From Salinimicrobium terrae DSM 17865 (GTDB taxonomy: Bacteria > Bacteroidota > Bacteroidia > Flavobacteriales > Flavobacteriaceae): a stretch of DNA of 64,000 nt. Positions 53,475-62,594 of the stretch are shown here, piece after piece. Numbering within the stretch: position 1 is the first letter of the stretch; every line of letters begins with the position of its first letter. A program made the translations under genes and the position numbers. The notes beneath the pieces are model-generated. The model made no database searches. It was not told where the DNA came from and saw nothing but the letters and a program-made list of their open reading frames with translations. Location: contig NZ_KE384221.1 of the NCBI RefSeq assembly GCF_000424665.1, positions 292,455 through 356,454 on the forward strand. The letters run 5' to 3'.

Positions 53475-54917
53475 TTATACTAGTGCAGGTTCTTTTACTG
53501 CTTCTTCTTTGCTTACCGCAGGTGTTCCGATACTGCTAACGGTGTAACCTATGTTTTCTAATTTCTTTACATCCAAAAGATTTCTCCCATCAAAAACAAA
53601 AGCCGGTTTTAGCATGCAGTCATAGATGCTTTTCCAGTCATAGCTTTTAAATTCATCCCACTCAGTAAGAACTGCAATGGCGTGAGAATCCTTACAGGCA
53701 TCATAAGGCTCATTTACAACTTTTAGCAATCTTCGGTTTTCTTCCGGACTTCTGCTTCCTAAATAATCTAGGTCGCCATAGATCTGTTCAGACTTTACTT
53801 TAGGATCGTACACAACCACTTCCGCCTGCTCGTTCAGTAGATAATCCGCAACATATATAGCGGCAGATTCACGGGTGTCGTTGGTATCTTTTTTAAATGC
53901 CCAACCAAGGAAAGCAATTTTTTTCCCTGAAACTGTATTATAAAGGGTGCTCACAATATTTGCAGCAAATCTTCTTTTTTGGTGATCGTTCATGATGATC
54001 ACCTGCTCCCAATAGTCGGCTACTTCATTTAAACCATAAGATTTGGCGATATAAACCAGGTTTAAAATATCTTTTTGAAAACAAGACCCTCCAAAACCAA
54101 CAGAAGATTTAAGAAATTTAGATCCTATACGGGAGTCCATTCCAATCGCACGTGCCACTTCATTAACATCTGCCCCAGTTTTCTCACAAAGTTCACTCAT
54201 CGCATTGATGCTGGAAACCCGTTGAGCAAGGAAAGCGTTGGCGGTAAGTTTTGACAATTCTGAAGACCATACATTGGTAGTAAGGATGTTTTCCTTTGGT
54301 ACCCAGTGAGCATATACATCTACCAGAGACTGCATTGCTTCTCTACCTTCCTTGGTATCTACATCGCCACCTATAAGTACGCGGTCCGGCGCCAGGAGAT
54401 CTTCCACGGCTGTTCCTTCTGCCAGGAATTCAGGGTTGGATAGGATCTGGAATTTCACTCCGTTACCGGTGTTTTCAAGTATACTTTTTAAAGCTTCGGC
54501 TGTCCGTACCGGAAGAGTGGACTTTTCAACAATTATTTTATTGGTTGTGGAAACCCGTGCAATCTGTCTGGCACAAAGCTCGATCCATTTCAGGTCGGCT
54601 GCCATTCCTTTGCCCATTCCGTAGGTCTTAGTTGGAGTATTCACCGAGATGAAGATCATGTCTGCTTTATCTATGGCGTCATCTACTTCTGTAGAGAAGA
54701 ACAGATTTCTTCCTCTGGCTTCTTTTACAATTGCAGACAATCCCGGTTCGTAGATTGGAATGTTTTCCACATTCTCATCATTCCAGGCAGCAATTCTAGC
54801 TTCGTTAATATCTACAACGGTTACGTTGATCTCGGGGCACTTTTGTGCGATTACGGCCATTGTGGGGCCACCTACGTAGCCTGCTCCTATGCAACAAATA
54901 TTTTTTATCTTTTTCAT
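53475..54917 (-). CDS. ugd: UDP-glucose 6-dehydrogenase
   Basis: A 480-residue NAD-dependent four-electron dehydrogenase that oxidises UDP-glucose to UDP-glucuronate. [18 protein letters not shown] at the N-terminus, [19 protein letters not shown] and the catalytic-cysteine segment [11 protein letters not shown] (about residues 272-282) place it with the longer, eukaryote-like UGDH group, distinct from the neighbouring TviB-like dehydrogenase. It feeds the UDP-xylose synthase in the same locus. Repeat linkers lie at both ends. Confidence 0.93.
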   Translation of the reverse strand: MKKIKNICCIGAGYVGGPTMAVIAQKCPEINVTVVDINEARIAAWNDENVENIPIYEPGLSAIVKEARGRNLFFSTEVDDAIDKADMIFISVNTPTKTYGMGKGMAADLKWIELCARQIARVSTTNKIIVEKSTLPVRTAEALKSILENTGNGVKFQILSNPEFLAEGTAVEDLLAPDRVLIGGDVDTKEGREAMQSLVDVYAHWVPKENILTTNVWSSELSKLTANAFLAQRVSSINAMSELCEKTGADVNEVARAIGMDSRIGSKFLKSSVGFGGSCFQKDILNLVYIAKSYGLNEVADYWEQVIIMNDHQKRRFAANIVSTLYNTVSGKKIAFLGWAFKKDTNDTRESAAIYVADYLLNEQAEVVVYDPKVKSEQIYGDLDYLGSRSPEENRRLLKVVNEPYDACKDSHAIAVLTEWDEFKSYDWKSIYDCMLKPAFVFDGRNLLDVKKLENIGYTVSSIGTPAVSKEEAVKEPALV

Positions 54918-55010
54918 TTCATTAAGATGCGGATTCCGCGGATTTTTTAAGGTACGGATTCCACGGATTTTAGCGGATTGCGCGGATTTTTATATGCGGT
55001 TTGTATTTGA
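54918..55010. repeat. GCGGATT-word repeat between the two dehydrogenase genes
   Basis: ATGCGGATTCCGCGGATTTT, ACGGATTCCACGGATTTT and AGCGGATTGCGCGGATTTT follow each other (54925-54990), the clearest stretch of the 9-10 bp-period family. Confidence 0.72.
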
Positions 55011-56393
55011 TTATAGTTTGGCGTCGGTTTTATTGCCGAGGATGCCTTTTACGTCGTAGACTACAGCTTGATTGTTTTTTAGCTGCGCTAAATCTAGTTC
55101 CAAAAATTCCTTGTGAGCTACGGTAAGAACAATGGCATCAAATTTTTCTTCCGGAAGAGTCTGTGAGGTTTGCAGTCCGTACTCGTGCTCAACTTCTGCA
55201 GGATTTGCGAGCGGATCATAGATGGTAACATTAAGCCCGTATTGCTGTAATTCCCTTACCACATCTACTGCCTTTGTGTTCCGTACATCCGGACAATTTT
55301 CCTTGAAGGTAATCCCAAGTACCAGGATGTTTGCTCCCTTTACTTTTAGGTCCCTTTGCAGCATCAACTTGATCACTTCCGAGGCAACATATTTTCCCAT
55401 AGAATCGTTCATGCGCCTTCCTGCAAGGATGATCTCAGGGTGGTAGCCTAATTCCTGTGCTTTTTGAGCCAGGTAGTAGGGATCTACACCTATGCAATGT
55501 CCCCCAACCAATCCCGGTTTAAAGGGTAGGAAGTTCCATTTAGTGCCGGCGGCTTCTAGAACGTCTGCGGTATTGATGTTCATTTTATTGAAGATCTTTG
55601 CCAGTTCATTTACAAAAGCAATGTTGATATCCCGTTGCGAATTCTCAATTACTTTAGCGGCTTCGGCTATTTTAATGTTAGGGGCGAGGTGAGTGCCTGC
55701 CGTAATCACAGAAGCATAAAGTTCATCTACATTCATTCCTGTTTCAGGAGTGGAACCTGCAGTAACTTTTAATATTTTCTCCACCGTATGTTCCTTATCT
55801 CCCGGATTGATCCTTTCCGGAGAATATCCTACGAAAAAATCTTCGTTGAATTTGAGGCCGCTGGTTCTTTCAAGGACAGGTACACACTCGTCCTCTGTTA
55901 CTCCGGGATATACCGTAGATTCGTAGATTACTATATCACCTTTCTTCAAGACCTTACCAACACTTTCGCTGGATTTGTACAACGGAGTAAGATCGGGGCG
56001 GTTGTTTTTGTCGACGGGAGTTGGCACGGTGATGATATAGTAGTTGCAATCCTGGATGTCGCCCAGGTCGCGTGTAACGAACAGTCCATTGACGGTTTCA
56101 CCTATTTCTCGTTTGCTAGCACCATTCTGCTTTGCCTTTGGCTCCCAGTGTCCGGCAATAGCCAATTCTTCTACCTCCTCATGCCTTTTTACGGCAATAG
56201 GATATTTTTGAAGCAATACAGCTTGCAGCACTTCATCTTCTACTTCCAGGGTAGAATCATGACCTTTTTGCAATTCGTCAACGCGTTTCGCATTGATGTC
56301 AAATCCTATGACGGGATATTTGGTGGCGAATAATCTTGCCAGTGGAAGGCCAACGTAGCCAAGACCTATTACGGCGATTTTGATGTCTTTCAT
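55011..56393 (-). CDS. UDP-N-acetylhexosamine 6-dehydrogenase (TviB/WbpA-like)
   Basis: A 460-residue nucleotide-sugar dehydrogenase. IAVIGLGYVGLPLARLFA (about residues 5-22), TVPTPVDKNNRPDLTPL, ESTVYPGVTEDECVPVLE and the catalytic-cysteine segment LVGGHCIGVDPYYLAQKA fit the TviB/WbpA/WbpO group that oxidises UDP-GlcNAc or UDP-GalNAc to the uronic acid. The start is the ATG at 56393; a GTG seven codons upstream lies in a repeat. It supplies an acidic N-acetyl sugar to the polysaccharide. Confidence 0.9.
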   Translation of the reverse strand: MKDIKIAVIGLGYVGLPLARLFATKYPVIGFDINAKRVDELQKGHDSTLEVEDEVLQAVLLQKYPIAVKRHEEVEELAIAGHWEPKAKQNGASKREIGETVNGLFVTRDLGDIQDCNYYIITVPTPVDKNNRPDLTPLYKSSESVGKVLKKGDIVIYESTVYPGVTEDECVPVLERTSGLKFNEDFFVGYSPERINPGDKEHTVEKILKVTAGSTPETGMNVDELYASVITAGTHLAPNIKIAEAAKVIENSQRDINIAFVNELAKIFNKMNINTADVLEAAGTKWNFLPFKPGLVGGHCIGVDPYYLAQKAQELGYHPEIILAGRRMNDSMGKYVASEVIKLMLQRDLKVKGANILVLGITFKENCPDVRNTKAVDVVRELQQYGLNVTIYDPLANPAEVEHEYGLQTSQTLPEEKFDAIVLTVAHKEFLELDLAQLKNNQAVVYDVKGILGNKTDAKL

Positions 56394-56400
56394 TTCAGGA

Positions 56401-56489
56401 TAATGGGATTCCACTGATTTAAGCGGATTGCGCGGATTCTTCTCGATACAATCCCGATTACCATCGTGATCATTCGAACTGATGCGAGT
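56401..56489. repeat. GCGGATT words next to a structured hairpin unit
   Basis: GGATTCCACTGATTT and AAGCGGATTGCGCGGATT (56406-56438) run directly into a structured unit of the other family: TTCTCGATACA (56440-56450) and CATTCGAACTGATG (56470-56483). The two repeat families are adjacent here. Confidence 0.65.
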
Positions 56490-57437
56490 TTACAGTTTAA
56501 CTTGTTTGTAATTGGTGTTGTTTTCTAAAAACCAACTATAGGTTTTTTGAATCCCCTCTTCCAGCGAAGTAGAGGCGGACCAGCCTTCATTTTTTAGCTT
56601 GTCCACGTTCATTAATTTTCGTGGGGTGCCGTCGGGTTTGGAGTTGTCCCAAATAATCTCTCCGGTGTGGCCGGTAATTTTCTGGATGGTTTCAGCAAGT
56701 TCTTTTATGGTAAGATCTTTCCCTGTACCTACGTTGTACAGGTTTTCCTTTAGCTCCTTTTCCAAAGCGAAAAATACAGCATCTGCCAGATCATCTACAT
56801 GTAAAAATTCGCGCATAGGAGTTCCGGAGCCCCACAGTTTTACAGGCTCACTGTTTTCTTTTGCTTCGTGAAACTTCCTGATCATAGCCGGCAAAACGTG
56901 AGATGTCTGTAGATCAAAGTTATCATGGCTGCCGTATAGGTTTGTCGGCATAAGTGATACGAAATCTTTATCAAACTGTTTTCTTATAGCTTCACAGGCT
57001 TTTACTCCGGCGATCTTTGCAATTGCATACCATTCATTGGTAGGTTCCAGACTGTCGGTAAGCAGGTATTCTTCTTTAAGCGGCTGGGGGGCGTGCTTTG
57101 GGTATATGCAAGAGCTGCCTAAAAAAATAAATTTTTCAACGTTGTTTTTATGGGAAGCATCTATCAGGTTGTTCTGGATCTGCAGGTTCTCCATTAAGAA
57201 CTGGTAAGGGTAGTCGTTATTCGCAAGAATCCCACCTACACGGGCTGCAGCGTCGATTACAACTTCTGGTGCTTCGGTGTCAAAAAAGGTGTTTACGGCT
57301 TGTTGGTTGCGGAGATCAAGTTCTTTGCTGGTTCTACCGATTAGGTTGGTGTAGCCTTCTTTCTCAAGTTTTCTCCAAATGGCGGAACCGACCATGCCGC
57401 GGTGCCCAGCTATGTATATTTTTGTTTCTTTATTCAT
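56490..57437 (-). CDS. fcl: GDP-L-fucose synthase
   Basis: A 315-residue SDR with both epimerase and NADPH reductase activity, turning GDP-4-keto-6-deoxymannose into GDP-L-fucose. IYIAGHRGMVGSAIWRKLE at the N-terminus, AARVGGILANN, FLGSSCIYPKHAPQPLKEE and the active-site EWYAIAKIAGVK (YxxxK) are diagnostic. It works after Gmd, encoded two genes upstream. Confidence 0.94.
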   Translation of the reverse strand: MNKETKIYIAGHRGMVGSAIWRKLEKEGYTNLIGRTSKELDLRNQQAVNTFFDTEAPEVVIDAAARVGGILANNDYPYQFLMENLQIQNNLIDASHKNNVEKFIFLGSSCIYPKHAPQPLKEEYLLTDSLEPTNEWYAIAKIAGVKACEAIRKQFDKDFVSLMPTNLYGSHDNFDLQTSHVLPAMIRKFHEAKENSEPVKLWGSGTPMREFLHVDDLADAVFFALEKELKENLYNVGTGKDLTIKELAETIQKITGHTGEIIWDNSKPDGTPRKLMNVDKLKNEGWSASTSLEEGIQKTYSWFLENNTNYKQVKL

Positions 57438-57484
57438 AAAGCACTGATTCCGCTGATTTGAAAAATGATCCCGCGGATTAGTTT
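57438..57484. repeat. GCGGATT words on one side of the GxxExxY gene
   Basis: CACTGATTCCGCTGATTTG and ATCCCGCGGATTAG lie between the fcl start and the GxxExxY stop codon. Confidence 0.6.
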
Positions 57485-57865
57485 TTAGTTAGTATTGATA
57501 AAGCGTTTCCACTTCAAGCTTTTCTCTCCGAAATTGATCAGTAATCCAACTTCTTTATTGGTTACTTTGAGGTAATTGATTACCTGACTCTCCAGATTCT
57601 TATTTAAAAAGGCTACTGACTTTAGTTCAACTATTATTTTGTCATAGCATAGGAAATCAGCTTTGAAGAATTTATCGAGTTCCTCCCCTTCATAATAAAG
57701 GTTCAGCTTTCTCTCCTTTTCAAAAGGTATTTCTTCCTTCACAAATTCTTTCGCCAAAACTTCCTGATAAACGCTCTCCAGAAAACCACTGCCAAGGTTC
57801 TTGTGAACAGTCATACAGGCACCTATGATCTTGTAAGTTTCTTCCTCAAATAACAATGGTGACAT
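57485..57865 (-). CDS. GxxExxY-family protein
   Basis: A 126-residue protein of the TIGR04256 GxxExxY group. The name-giving motif is GSGFLESVY (about residues 26-34), followed by LAKEFVKEEIPFEKE, a KADFLCYDKIIVELKSV segment with the D-ExK look of PD-(D/E)XK nucleases, and NYLKVTNKEVGLLINFG. The function is not established; a nuclease-like activity has been suspected from the fold motif. It interrupts the gmd-fcl pair and is bordered on both sides by GCGGATT-word repeats. Confidence 0.88.
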   Translation of the reverse strand: MSPLLFEEETYKIIGACMTVHKNLGSGFLESVYQEVLAKEFVKEEIPFEKERKLNLYYEGEELDKFFKADFLCYDKIIVELKSVAFLNKNLESQVINYLKVTNKEVGLLINFGEKSLKWKRFINTN

Positions 57866-57915
57866 AGGTGTGCTCTAATCCGTTAAATCAGTATTAATCT
57901 GTGTAATCTTTTAAA
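57866..57915. repeat. Degenerate GATT words on the other side of the GxxExxY gene
   Basis: TAATCCGTTAAATCAGTATT and AATCTGTGTAATCTTTT are inverted, degenerate members of the same word family, filling the gap to gmd. Confidence 0.5.
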
Positions 57916-59034
57916 TTACTCGAAGTAATTTAAAACCTGGTATCCACCTTTCTTTAGGTGCTGATCTTTTTTCATCAATTCAACGTCACTAGTCATCATA
58001 TCCTTAACAAGATACTTAAGATCATATTCCGGAACCCATCCTAATTTATTTTTAGCTTTACTGGCATCTCCAATTAGAAGATCCACTTCTGTCGGGCGGA
58101 AATATTTTGGATCTACGGCAAGAACTTCTTTTCCTTCTTCTAATTGGAAATCAGGATTGCTACAGGATTTTACATATGCTCTTTCATCGGCTCCGCTGCC
58201 TTTGAATTCCAGTTCAATTCCTACTTCTCCAAAAGCCATTCTCACAAAATCACGTACCGGGGTGGTTTTCCCTGTAGCAATCACCCAGTCTTCAGCTTCT
58301 TCTGCCTGTAGGATCATCCACATCATGCGAACATAATCTTTTGCGTGTCCCCAGTCTCTTTGCGCATCCAAATTTCCTAAATAAAATTTGTCCTGTAAAC
58401 CAAGAGCGATTCTCGAAGCTGCACGTGTGATCTTTCTTGTTACAAAAGTTTCACCTCTTAACGGAGATTCGTGATTAAATAGGATCCCGTTGCAGGCATA
58501 CATTCCATAGGCTTCGCGATAATTCACAGTGATCCAGTAAGCGTACATTTTTGCTACAGCATATGGACTACGAGGGTAGAAAGGAGTGGTTTCCGTTTGC
58601 GGCACTTCCTGGACTTTTCCGTACAACTCAGAAGTGGATGCCTGATAGATCCGGGTTTTCTTTTCCAATCCAAGCAGACGTACAGCATCAAGAATTCTTA
58701 GTGTTCCCAGTCCGTCAGCATTTCCTGTATACTCAGGCAGTTCAAAAGAAACAGCAACATGACTCATAGCTGCCAGGTTGTAGATCTCATCGGGTTGGAT
58801 CTCCTGGATCAACCTGATAAGATTCGTACTGTCGGTCATATCCCCATAATGCAGAATAAAATTCCTTTGATCTTCATGTGGATCCTGGTACAGGTGGTCT
58901 ATCCTGTCTGTATTAAACATGGAAGATCTTCTTTTGATCCCATGAACGATGTAGTCTTTCTTTAAAAGAAATTCACTCAGGTAAGCTCCGTCCTGACCTG
59001 TAACGCCGGTAATAAGTGCTGTTTTTTTACTCAT
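57916..59034 (-). CDS. gmd: GDP-mannose 4,6-dehydratase
   Basis: A 372-residue SDR giving GDP-4-keto-6-deoxymannose from GDP-mannose. [19 protein letters not shown] (about residues 6-24), [35 protein letters not shown], active-site [12 protein letters not shown] and [16 protein letters not shown] are classic Gmd motifs. The start is the ATG at 59034; 13 upstream codons in the frame fall in a repeat. Upstream of fcl in the fucose pathway. Confidence 0.95.
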   Translation of the reverse strand: MSKKTALITGVTGQDGAYLSEFLLKKDYIVHGIKRRSSMFNTDRIDHLYQDPHEDQRNFILHYGDMTDSTNLIRLIQEIQPDEIYNLAAMSHVAVSFELPEYTGNADGLGTLRILDAVRLLGLEKKTRIYQASTSELYGKVQEVPQTETTPFYPRSPYAVAKMYAYWITVNYREAYGMYACNGILFNHESPLRGETFVTRKITRAASRIALGLQDKFYLGNLDAQRDWGHAKDYVRMMWMILQAEEAEDWVIATGKTTPVRDFVRMAFGEVGIELEFKGSGADERAYVKSCSNPDFQLEEGKEVLAVDPKYFRPTEVDLLIGDASKAKNKLGWVPEYDLKYLVKDMMTSDVELMKKDQHLKKGGYQVLNYFE

Positions 59035-59039
59035 TTCAT

Positions 59040-59100
59040 TCGTTGATTTCACAGATTTTAAACAAGATTTCACGGATTATGGCGGATTCCGCAGATTGTT
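59040..59100. repeat. GCGGATT-word repeat between manC and gmd
   Basis: GTTGATTTCACAGATTTT, AAGATTTCACGGATTATGG and CGGATTCCGCAGATTG fill the whole spacer at a 9-10 bp period. Confidence 0.68.
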
Positions 59101-60105
59101 CTAATTAATGAGCAGAGATTGCTCCTGTTCTAGTTTTTGGTAGATATTTTTTACGTCCTGAGATACTTCTTTTTGCAGGACCAGGTTTGCATCTTCAGTA
59201 CAGACAAGGATGCTGTTCTTCATGCCTACAAAGGCGGTGAATTTTTCACAACCAATGACCATGTTTCCTTCAAGATCTACAGGGTGTCCCTGTTCGCGGA
59301 GATAATCGTAAATGGCTTCAAAACTACCCATGTCGCTCCATTTAAAATTAGAAGACACGACTTTCATTTTTTCGCTCTTTTCCATTACTGCGTAATCCAC
59401 ACTTATTGATGGTATTTCAAGAGAGGATAAAGTTTCAAGTCGGCCGTTTTGAGCCTTTTCCCATGTAGAAAGAGATTTTGTGTATACCTGGGGAGAATAT
59501 TTTTGGAGTTCTTCAAGAAATACTCGGGCTTTAAAGCAGAACATTCCACTGTTCCAAAGAAAAGTGCCTTTAGCTATAAAGTCCTTGGCTGTCTCAGTGT
59601 TAGGTTTTTCCCGGAAGCAAATCACATCATTACCCTCAAATTCAATGTAGCCATAACCTGTCTCGGGTCGTGATGGTTGAATCCCGAAGGTTACGATATT
59701 TCCTTCTTCAGCTAAGTTAATTGCCTGCTGCACAGCTACAGTGTATTCAGGACCTTCTTTGATGATGTGATCTGCCGGAGTTACCAGCAGAATATCTTCC
59801 GGCTCAGCTGCAAAGGCTGCAAGAGCAATTGCGGGTGCGGTGTTTCTGGGAGTTGCTTCAACGATATCCACATAATCCTCAATTCCAATTTTTTGTAGAC
59901 TAGCTTCAGAAAGTTGCCTGTTGCCCTGGTTTCCAACTACAATAAGTTGATCGGTAAGCGGAGCATTTCTTTCCACTGCCAATTCAAAAAGGCTTTTTGA
60001 GTCGGAGAAGATGTTCAAATATTGCTTTGGTCGCGATTGTCGGCTGAGCGGCCATAAGCGACTTCCAATTCCACCAGTAAGAAGGACGTGTTTTATGGAG
60101 GGCAT
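59101..60105 (-). CDS. manC: Mannose-1-phosphate guanylyltransferase
   Basis: A 334-residue enzyme making GDP-mannose, the precursor for Gmd. LLTGGIGSRLWPLSRQSRPK (about residues 9-28) is the activating motif, followed by ATPRNTAPAIALA, VTPADHII and KPNTETAKDFI. There is no C-terminal isomerase domain, so it is the short single-function form. It is the first gene of the minus-strand polysaccharide locus. Confidence 0.93.
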   Translation of the reverse strand: MPSIKHVLLTGGIGSRLWPLSRQSRPKQYLNIFSDSKSLFELAVERNAPLTDQLIVVGNQGNRQLSEASLQKIGIEDYVDIVEATPRNTAPAIALAAFAAEPEDILLVTPADHIIKEGPEYTVAVQQAINLAEEGNIVTFGIQPSRPETGYGYIEFEGNDVICFREKPNTETAKDFIAKGTFLWNSGMFCFKARVFLEELQKYSPQVYTKSLSTWEKAQNGRLETLSSLEIPSISVDYAVMEKSEKMKVVSSNFKWSDMGSFEAIYDYLREQGHPVDLEGNMVIGCEKFTAFVGMKNSILVCTEDANLVLQKEVSQDVKNIYQKLEQEQSLLIN

Positions 60106-60808
60106 TTTTTTAGTTAGTTATGAGTTAGGAGTTGGGAGTGCTGAGTAAAGTTTGTTGTGACGCTGTGATCTTGTGACGCTGTGATGTAGTTAGTTTTGAC
60201 TTGATCACTTCGTTACTCCGTCACTTCTTTACAATCTTGAATTTTAAATTCTGAATCCTGAATGGAGCTCCGCGCCCGGCACGGCTTCGCCGCTCTGAGT
60301 CCCAATTATTTAACATGGAATCAGTCGATGAAATACAAAAAAACCTGTTTAGGGGTTTGATTGCCAGTTTGAAGCTGCGAATATATCCCTTAACCTTTCT
60401 TTTTTCAAGGCTTATGTGTTAAAATTTTTAGGAGATTATTAACACATTTTAGTAAGAGGCTACGAAAGCGTTTGATTAGTTACCGATTGTGGTAAGAATT
60501 GGGGCAAAAATGATAATTTTATTTCTTCATAAGTCTAATTTTCAGGTAATTATGGAGATTTTAGATCTTTAGGACGGCAGGAGTGTTAAAGTTTTGGATT
60601 GGTTAACTAGTTGGCTAATTGAGAATAGGTTATTGGGGAATGGTTGTTCTCGATACATCTTCCCACCTGCGCTGCAGTTGGAAAGCCACTCGAACTGACG
60701 GGGATTGGTGAATTGGGGGTTAGTTAATTGGTTAATCAGGGAATGGTAATTGTGTATTTTTTATTTTCACTAATCACTAATCACTAATCACTAATCACTA
60801 ATCACTAA
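60106..60808. repeat. Gene-free 700 bp upstream of the polysaccharide locus
   Basis: No gene. It holds a 16-bp tandem duplication (TTGTGACGCTGTGATC/G, 60155-60170 and 60171-60186), a structured unit (60647-60701), GGTTAATTGG/GGGAATGG words and six copies of CACTAAT (60768-60809) reaching the stop of the next gene. The promoter of the locus should lie here, but no clean TAnnTTTG with a -33 box was found on the minus strand. Confidence 0.6.
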
Positions 60809-61486
60809 TCAGAAATAGCAGCTTCGCTTTCTCCTCCAAGGATTTTCACTGTCGAAGATTTCCCAGTTGAGACTCAGCATAAATTGATTAAGACGCCCAT
60901 CGTCGAAAGATGCTCCGTTCATAACATTAAAAACATCAATTTTCTGCGTGTCTTTAGAGTCAAAGGTGAAATCGTAACGCAAATCAATTTCGAACTTATA
61001 AAAGGTATATTTTAATCCAATTTGTCCGGCCCAAAAAAGCTGATGATTTTCCAATTCTTCTGAGGTCCCTGTCAAAGTTGCATTTTCAAATTCAGAGTTT
61101 AAAAAATACTGATAGGCAGGACCTGCGTAGAAATCTAAATCTTTGTAAACTTTGAGTCCTACTAAAAGAGGGATACTTATCTTATCAAGAGTATAGAGAG
61201 AGGAATTATCGGGAAAAGGAAATTCTCCTCTCGCACGACTATAAAATACTTCGGGACGTAAAAAGAAGAAGTCAAAATCCAACTCTAAAAAAGTGCCTGC
61301 CTGAAATCCCAGCCGGGAATCTGTAGAAAATCGACCGGCATTTCCAACAACCTCTGCAGATCTTTTATTTATACTGGAATTAATGCCTCCTTTCAAGCCG
61401 AGGCTAAATTCCTGGGAACAAAGAGAATAACTGCAAAGAAGCAGCAGCCAAACGATAAAAGATTTATATTTTGATGTGTTTTTCAC
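60809..61486 (-). CDS. Outer-membrane beta-barrel protein (PorT/OmpA-barrel-like)
   Basis: A 225-residue protein with a signal peptide (residues 1-24, ending SLCSQE) and eight or so amphipathic beta strands (FSLGLKGGINSS, GFQAGTFLELDF, LLVGLKVYKDLDFYAGPAYQY, FWAGQIGLKYTFYKFEIDLRYDF). This is the outer-membrane beta-barrel (PF13568) pattern common in Bacteroidota. The tail after the last strand (FDSENPWRRKRSCYF) is unusual for a barrel end. The stop codon is at the edge of a CACTAAT tandem array. Its role is unknown. Confidence 0.75.
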   Translation of the reverse strand: MKNTSKYKSFIVWLLLLCSYSLCSQEFSLGLKGGINSSINKRSAEVVGNAGRFSTDSRLGFQAGTFLELDFDFFFLRPEVFYSRARGEFPFPDNSSLYTLDKISIPLLVGLKVYKDLDFYAGPAYQYFLNSEFENATLTGTSEELENHQLFWAGQIGLKYTFYKFEIDLRYDFTFDSKDTQKIDVFNVMNGASFDDGRLNQFMLSLNWEIFDSENPWRRKRSCYF

Positions 61487-62012
61487 AAAAAATTAGCAAA
61501 ATTAAAATTTTTAATTCAGTTATTAACGTAACAAAACGGATTTTATTGTTTAGAACTAATAATTTTTTGTTTTGAGAACAGAGGATCTAAAATAATGGGC
61601 AGAGTCAATCAAAGAGCTATTAAAAACATCTACTTGTCGTACCTTGGGATCTTTTGAGATTTATATGAGGGCCAACTGGATTGGATTCGATGGTTAATAT
61701 CTTATTGCGACAGCTGGTTCTCGAAGAAATTTTAATCTCCCTTTAGCAAATTTTCTGTCTACTCCCGGTGCGGAGGAATGGGTTATCAAGGAATGGTTAA
61801 TTGGGGAATGGTTGTTCTCGATACATCTTCCCACCTGCGCTGCAGTTGGAAAGCCACTCGAACTGACGGGGATTGGTTGTTCTCGATACATCTTCCCACC
61901 TGCGCTGCAGTTGGAAAGCCTCGAACTGATTGGGAATGGTTAATTGGGGAATGATTGGGAATGGTTAATTGGGGAATGGTTAATTGAATTCCCTAATCCC
62001 TAATCCTATTCA
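61487..62012. repeat. Gene-free 525 bp with two tandem structured units
   Basis: No gene. A structured unit at 61815-61869 is identical over its length to the one at 60647-60701; a second at 61880-61930 follows within 11 bp and lacks two bases (AC) of the right strand. GGTTAATTGGGGAATGG words and CCCTAATCCCTAATCC fill the rest. Confidence 0.7.
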
Positions 62013-62252
62013 CTAATCATTGAGTGGCAGGTTTTTCTTGATATATTGCAGAATAAAGGTTGTCTTTCCAACCCCTCTGGCACCTTTGATTTCAATTAAC
62101 TGGGTCTCCCATGAAATATTGTCCAATTCGCTTCTTAACAAGGCGAGAGAGATTTCTTGTATTTCCCTGTGATATTTTTCCTGAAAGCTATTCACTTTTT
62201 TGCTTATTGAATTAAGTAGATATAATTGAATGTTGTTTACTGCAGTAAACAA
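62013..62252 (-). pseudogene. Truncated AAA_14-type ATPase
   Basis: A 79-residue ORF that ends just after a Walker A motif (KGARGVGKTTFILQYIK, about residues 57-73). Full-length AAA_14/DUF4143 proteins are about 380-420 residues, so this is the N-terminal fifth with the rest missing. The break falls in repeat-type sequence (ATTAGTGAATAGGATTAGG). It resembles, but is not a copy of, the intact ATPase gene 340 bp away. Probably a gene remnant. Confidence 0.65.
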
Positions 62253-62594
62253 AATTTAATTCAAAAAGAAGTACTCTGCCGAAAATGATAACTTTTAATT
62301 CGGGAAACGTGAAAACGGAAAATTGTATTCAGGGAATGGTTAGTCAGTTAATTGGAAATTGATTAATTGATGAAATACCTATTTAAAACAGAACCACAAC
62401 AATTAACTTTTAATCATTAATTATTCAAATTAAAGCCACGGATGCAAGGATATTTTTCACTCTTACTCTGGTCCTAATTTTCAGCTCCTCCCATTGATGA
62501 GATTTTCTCGTCGCACTTTCTTTTTTTCTCAAAAGAAAATACTCTGTTGAAATGACATTTTTTAATTTGAGAACTGAGAACTGAGAACTTAAAA
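62253..62594. other. Gene-free spacer between the two ATPase ORFs
   Basis: Contains a GTTAATTGG-type word block (62335-62380) and one TTTCTCGTCGCACTTTC...GAAATGACA element (62501-62560), related to the copy at 25485-25540. Nothing coding was seen. Confidence 0.45.

Noticed and set aside
56394..56414. GTG start of the TviB-like dehydrogenase
   Set aside because: It is inside a repeat; the ATG at 56393 precedes the standard N-terminus.
59035..59073. N-terminal extension of Gmd
   Set aside because: The extra 13 codons fall in the GCGGATT repeat; the Rossmann motif begins right after the ATG at 59034.
60106..60808. JUMPstart/ops antiterminator site for the polysaccharide locus
   Set aside because: No GGCGGTAG-type ops sequence was seen upstream of manC.
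61694..61891. 65-codon minus-strand ORF
   Set aside because: It is translated repeat sequence and has no homology-like features.
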